Shown: positions 59,521 to 64,000 of the stretch, in pieces
How positions within the stretch are numbered: position 1 is the first letter of the stretch
How the letters are laid out: every line of letters starts with the position of its first letter
Assembly (NCBI GenBank): GCA_020027875.1
Contig: JAHRHA010000004.1
Span: forward strand, 48,001-112,000
DNA: 64,000 nt
DNA from: Micromonosporaceae bacterium
Lineage (GTDB): Bacteria > Actinomycetota > Actinomycetes > Mycobacteriales > Micromonosporaceae
Direction of reading: 5' to 3'
Notes under the pieces: model-generated
The model's input: the letters and a program-made list of their open reading frames with translations, nothing else
Database searches by the model: none
Told to the model about the DNA's origin: nothing
Program-made: the position numbers and the translations under genes

Positions 59521-59595
59521 CGGCCGGCTGGCGCAGCTTGGTAGCGCACTCGCTTTGGGAGCGAGGGGCCGTGGGTTCAAATCCCGCCACCCCGA
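59521..59595 (+). pseudogene. tRNA-Pro(TGG)-like sequence with non-pairing acceptor stem
   Basis: D-arm GCGC...GCGC, anticodon stem CTCGC/GCGAG with loop TTTGGGA (anticodon TGG) and T-arm GTGGG-TTCAAAT-CCCGC are intact, and the 3' acceptor strand is CACCCCG. The matching 5' strand should read CGGGGTG, but the DNA has CGGCCGGC: at best three outer pairs and one inner pair form, and one base is extra. The gene would not fold normally. Either a pseudo-tRNA, a rearrangement scar next to the element, or a sequence error. Confidence 0.65.
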
Positions 59596-59742
59596 CCGAT
59601 GTGACGAAGGTCAACCACGGGGCGAAACTCCGCCCATGCACAAATGGGGCCACCGGCTCGCCTAGACTCATCGACGCCGCAAGTGCGCGAAAAGACCTGC
59701 GCCGCGCAGGGTTAGCCTGACACCACCCAAGGGAGTACGCCC

Positions 59743-61101
59743 GTGAAGAGCACCGTCGAGACCCTGAGCCCGACTCGGGTGCGGCTCGCGATCGAGGTGC
59801 CGTTTGCCGAGCTTGAGCCGAGTCTCAAGAAGGCGTACCGGGAGATCGGCGCCGAGGTGACCATCCCGGGGTTCCGAAAGGGCAAGGTACCGAAGGCAGT
59901 GATCGACCAGCGGGTGGGCAGGGAGACGATCCTCACTGAGGCGGTGCAAGGGGCGATACCCGAGCAGATCCTCGCCGCGGTGCAGTTGCACGAGGTCCGC
60001 ACGCTTGGCCGACCCGAGGTGGAGATCACCGACTTCGCCGACGGCAAGCCGCTCAAGTTCACCGCCGAGGTCGATGTCCGGCCGGAGATCACACTGCCCG
60101 ACCTCAAAGGTATTGAGGTCACCGTTGACGACGTCCAGGTAAAGGACGAGGACGTCGACGCGCAGCTCGACGGGTTGCGCCAGCGGTTCGCCACCCTCAA
60201 GACGGTCGAGCGCCCAGCCCAGCCGGGCGACTTCGTGCAGATCGACCTGGCTGCGACAGTCGACGGCGCCGAAGTGCCGGGCGGTACTGCAAGCAACCTC
60301 TCCCACGAGGTCGGCAGCAACCAACTTCTGCCCGGCCTTGACGACACGCTGGTCGGCATGACGGCGGGGGCCGCAACTAATTTCATCACCGCACTGGTCG
60401 GCGGCGACTTCGCCGGCCGCGACGCAGACGTGACGGTCACCGTCCGGACCGTGAAGGAGCGCGAGCTGCCTGAGATCGACGACGAGTTTGCCCAGCTCGC
60501 GAGCGAGTTCGACACCCTCGACGAGCTACGATCCGATCTCGTCGAGCGGATCACGCGGATCAAGCGGGTCGAACAGATCTACGCCGCTCGGGACAAGGCT
60601 CTGGAGGCGTTGGTCAGCGCGTCGGAGGTCCCTGCGCCGGAGGGTGTTGTGAAGGACGAGGTCGACAGCCGCAAGCAGGCATTGGTCGACCAGCTTGAGC
60701 GGATGGGGGCCTCGCTCGAGGAGTACCTCGCCACCGAGAACAAGACCGAGGACGACCTCGACACCGAGATCACCTCGGCCGCGGAAGAGGGCGTGCGGAT
60801 CCAGCTCCTCCTCGACGCGTTTGCGGATGCCGAGGAGCTTCACGTCACCGACGACGAGTTCGGACATGAGATCGTGCACCGAGCCAATCGCGCCGGGGTC
60901 GCTCCTCAGCAGTACTACGACCAGCTTGTCCGGGCGGGCATGGCGGCCTCTGTGTACGGCGATGTCAGGCGCGGGAAGGCTCTGGCGGCGCTCCTCGAAC
61001 GCGTCACGATCAAGGATTCGAGCGGGGCACCGGTATCCCTTGATGAACTGCGGGGCGAGGACCAAGAGGGCGAAGATCACACTGGCCACGACCACGACTG
61101 A
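59743..61101 (+). CDS. tig: Trigger factor
   Basis: Ribosome-associated chaperone and peptidyl-prolyl isomerase; 452 residues. The ribosome-binding signature GFRKGKVPKAV is at about residues 44-54, the FKBP-type PPIase domain at about 150-235 (GDFVQIDLAATVDG), and the C-terminal helical arms follow. The tail is acidic with His (EDQEGEDHTGHDHD). GTG 59743 has AAGGGAG 7 bases upstream. tig ahead of clpP1-clpP2-clpX is a standard actinobacterial order. Confidence 0.96.
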   Translation: MKSTVETLSPTRVRLAIEVPFAELEPSLKKAYREIGAEVTIPGFRKGKVPKAVIDQRVGRETILTEAVQGAIPEQILAAVQLHEVRTLGRPEVEITDFADGKPLKFTAEVDVRPEITLPDLKGIEVTVDDVQVKDEDVDAQLDGLRQRFATLKTVERPAQPGDFVQIDLAATVDGAEVPGGTASNLSHEVGSNQLLPGLDDTLVGMTAGAATNFITALVGGDFAGRDADVTVTVRTVKERELPEIDDEFAQLASEFDTLDELRSDLVERITRIKRVEQIYAARDKALEALVSASEVPAPEGVVKDEVDSRKQALVDQLERMGASLEEYLATENKTEDDLDTEITSAAEEGVRIQLLLDAFADAEELHVTDDEFGHEIVHRANRAGVAPQQYYDQLVRAGMAASVYGDVRRGKALAALLERVTIKDSSGAPVSLDELRGEDQEGEDHTGHDHD

Positions 61102-61109
61102 TCCGCAGC

Positions 61110-61124
61110 TGCGCTCACAGCGAA
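61110..61124. promoter_or_regulatory. ClgR-box-like palindrome upstream of clpP1
   Basis: TGCGC-TCACA-GCGAA; one mismatch to TTCGC-N5-GCGAA, the ClgR-type operator known in front of clpP1P2 in Streptomyces, Corynebacterium and Mycobacterium. It lies 78 bases before the clpP1 ATG, with a TAGGGT -10-like hexamer at 61164. Confidence 0.6.
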
Positions 61125-61201
61125 ACAGGCACACACCGTGGGCAGAGTGTCGGTGCCACCGGCTAGGGTCGGCCTAGCAAGACTTGAACGAAGGGGCTGC
61201 C

Positions 61202-61834
61202 ATGACCGAACTTCACCTCCCCGCCACGCCGACGGCGCGCGGTAATGACGCGCTGTCGGCCACCCTCGACGATTCGGTGTATAACCGACTCCTCAAGGAG
61301 CGGATCATCGTGCTCGGCAGCGAGGTCACCGACCAAGTCGCCAACCGGATCTGCGCGCAGCTTCTGTTGCTGGCCGCGGAGGACGCGGAGCGTGACATCA
61401 ACCTGTGGATCAACTCACCCGGCGGCTCGGTCTACTCCGGTATGGCGATCTACGACACGATGCAGTTCATCGCGAACGACGTAGCGACCGTGGCCATGGG
61501 CATGGCGGCGTCGATGGGCCAGTTGCTCCTGTGCGCCGGGACGAAGGGCAAGCGGTACGCCCTGCCGCACGCTCGGATCATGATGCACCAGCCGTCCGGA
61601 GGCATTGGTGGCACCGCCGCGGACATCGCCATCCAGGCCGAGCAGATGCTCTATACCAAGCGGATGTTCCAGGAGCGTGTCTCCTTCCACACGGGACAAC
61701 CATCGGAGCAGATCGAGGCCGACTCGGACCGGGACCGGTGGTTCACCGCCGAGGAGGCGAAGGACTACGGCTTCATCGACAAGGTGATCACGGGAGCCAC
61801 GCAGGTTCCCGAGGGCGCCGGCACGCGCGGCTGA
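61202..61834 (+). CDS. clpP1: ClpP1 protease subunit
   Basis: A 210-residue serine peptidase of the Clp complex. The catalytic Ser is in MGMAASMGQLLL, the His in RIMMHQPSGG, and the Asp in the SDRDRWFTAEEA region. Actinomycete ClpP1 and ClpP2 assemble as two different heptamer rings. ATG 61202 (MTELHLPATPT). 21 bases before clpP2. Confidence 0.95.
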   Translation: MTELHLPATPTARGNDALSATLDDSVYNRLLKERIIVLGSEVTDQVANRICAQLLLLAAEDAERDINLWINSPGGSVYSGMAIYDTMQFIANDVATVAMGMAASMGQLLLCAGTKGKRYALPHARIMMHQPSGGIGGTAADIAIQAEQMLYTKRMFQERVSFHTGQPSEQIEADSDRDRWFTAEEAKDYGFIDKVITGATQVPEGAGTRG

Positions 61835-61855
61835 CGGACACAAGGGAGCGAGACC

Positions 61856-62518
61856 ATGACCGACCTGACGCTGCCGCCCGGCCTGCGGGAGGTGCACAAC
61901 CGCTACATCATTCCGTCGTTCATCGAGCGCACATCGTACGGAGTGAAGGAGTCCAACCCGTATAACAAGATGTTCGAGGAGCGCATCATCTTCCTCGGCG
62001 TGCAGATCGACGACGCTTCCGCCAACGATGTGATGGCGCAGCTCATGGTGCTGGAGTCGGGCGACCCGGACCGTGACATCACCATCTACATCAACTCGCC
62101 CGGCGGCTCGTTCACCGCGCTCACCGCGATCTACGACACGATGCAGTACGTCCGGCCGGATATCGCGACTGTATGCATGGGCCAGGCCGCGAGCGCCGCG
62201 GCCGTTCTGCTCGCGGCCGGTACCCCTGGCAAGCGAATGGCGCTGCCGAACTCGCGCATCATCATCCACCAGCCGGCGACGGAGGGCGGGTACGCCCAGG
62301 GCTCGGACATCGAAATCCAGGCTCGCGAGATCCTGCGCATGCGCACTCTGCTCGAGGACATGATCTCCAAGCACACCGGCCGCGAGATTGAGCAGGTCCA
62401 CAAAGACATCGACCGGGACAAGATTCTTACGGCCGAGGAGGCCAAGGCCTACGGTCTCATCGACCAGGTGCTCTCCAGCCGCAAGAAGACGCCCGTGGCC
62501 GCCGCGCGAGCGAGCTGA
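61856..62518 (+). CDS. clpP2: ClpP2 protease subunit
   Basis: A 220-residue partner of ClpP1. Catalytic Ser in MGQAASAAAVLL, His in RIIIHQPATEGG, Asp in KDIDRDKILTAEEA. The N-terminal loop contains RYIIPSFIERTSYGVKESNPYN. ATG 61856 behind GGGAG. Co-transcribed with clpP1. Confidence 0.95.
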   Translation: MTDLTLPPGLREVHNRYIIPSFIERTSYGVKESNPYNKMFEERIIFLGVQIDDASANDVMAQLMVLESGDPDRDITIYINSPGGSFTALTAIYDTMQYVRPDIATVCMGQAASAAAVLLAAGTPGKRMALPNSRIIIHQPATEGGYAQGSDIEIQAREILRMRTLLEDMISKHTGREIEQVHKDIDRDKILTAEEAKAYGLIDQVLSSRKKTPVAAARAS

Positions 62519-62672
62519 CACCAGCACCGATCTGACGTGGCACAGCGCGACACATGCAACATCACGGGCTCAGGGGTCGGTGAATCTGACGCCGACCAGG
62601 TAACGTCGACTCGACGGACCTGCGACCTAGGGCCCGGAATGCCCTCGAGTGCCAAGAGCAGGGAGAACGTAG

Positions 62673-63968
<1,296 letters not shown>

Positions 63969-64000
63969 CTCTCCAGTCGCTGCTCGTCTCGATCGAGGAG

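Overview
The window is high-GC chromosomal DNA of an actinomycete. The evidence is pervasive GTG/TTG starts, a type VII (ESX) secretion locus with WXG100 proteins and a mycosin, a BldG-type sigma-regulator pair, a Tad/Flp pilus operon preceded by a septum-site-like ATPase, a Lys/Ala-tailed TopA and Ku, two ClpP genes, and a fused MFS-thymidylate kinase. The order acs ... HAD hydrolase / 6C RNA / ssd / tad genes ... topA ... holB resembles the mycobacterial Rv3667-Rv3644 neighbourhood. The MFS-Tmk fusion and gene style suggest Micromonosporaceae or a close relative; that placement is inference.

Layout. 1-2047: start of an IclR regulator, RarD-like permease, GNAT, small membrane protein. 2183-8411: ESX locus (eccB, two WXG100-like genes, convergent mycP, a divergent two-gene SseB-like operon) without eccC, eccD or eccE. 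8514-14526: alpha/beta hydrolase with an altered nucleophile, acs, degenerate Fic protein, DUF1932 dehydrogenase, HAD phosphatase. 14812-14920: a small RNA made of three abutting hairpins with loops of 7, 7 and 6 cytosines, called as 6C RNA. 15275-20075: ssd-tadA-tadB-tadC-pilin-TadE-like-TadG-like, an overlapping operon. 20320-26780: bldG and its partner, H+-pyrophosphatase, secreted protein, methyltransferase, lipoprotein. 26972-39594: topA, lactone oxidase with divergent TetR, PLP aldolase/deaminase, MFS-tmk, holB, a second small secretion-like trio, PSP1 protein. 39611-52669: metallophosphoesterase, tRNA-Thr, MFS and fadD genes, the Ku/LigD end-joining genes (LigD split in two), GNATs, membrane and lipoproteins. 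52890-59472: a decayed integrative element at the 3' end of tRNA-Gly(TCC). 59743-63968: tig, clpP1, clpP2, clpX.

The most unusual structure is the 6.6-kb element. It is flanked by a 43-bp perfect direct repeat, one copy being the 3' part of the intact tRNA-Gly. It holds an integrase C-terminal remnant, a DUF2637-type remnant and a frameshifted small gene. It also holds an intact-looking four-gene operon: ribbon-helix-helix regulator, DUF4097 beta-strand protein, DrrA-like ATPase, DrrB-like permease. The operon is preceded by five copies of the octamer TGGTGTCA or its complement (one with a substitution). Next to the element lies a tRNA-Pro-like sequence whose acceptor stem cannot pair.

Other cross-window patterns are these. 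Strong intergenic palindromes sit between or after genes; a 59-nt one occurs twice with one mismatch, and two more share an outer arm. Perfect DnaA-box sequences (TTATCCACA) occur only upstream of secretion or pilus genes. Several short in-frame tandem repeats lie within coding sequences. Gene functions are assigned from protein motifs read by eye; no database search was possible.
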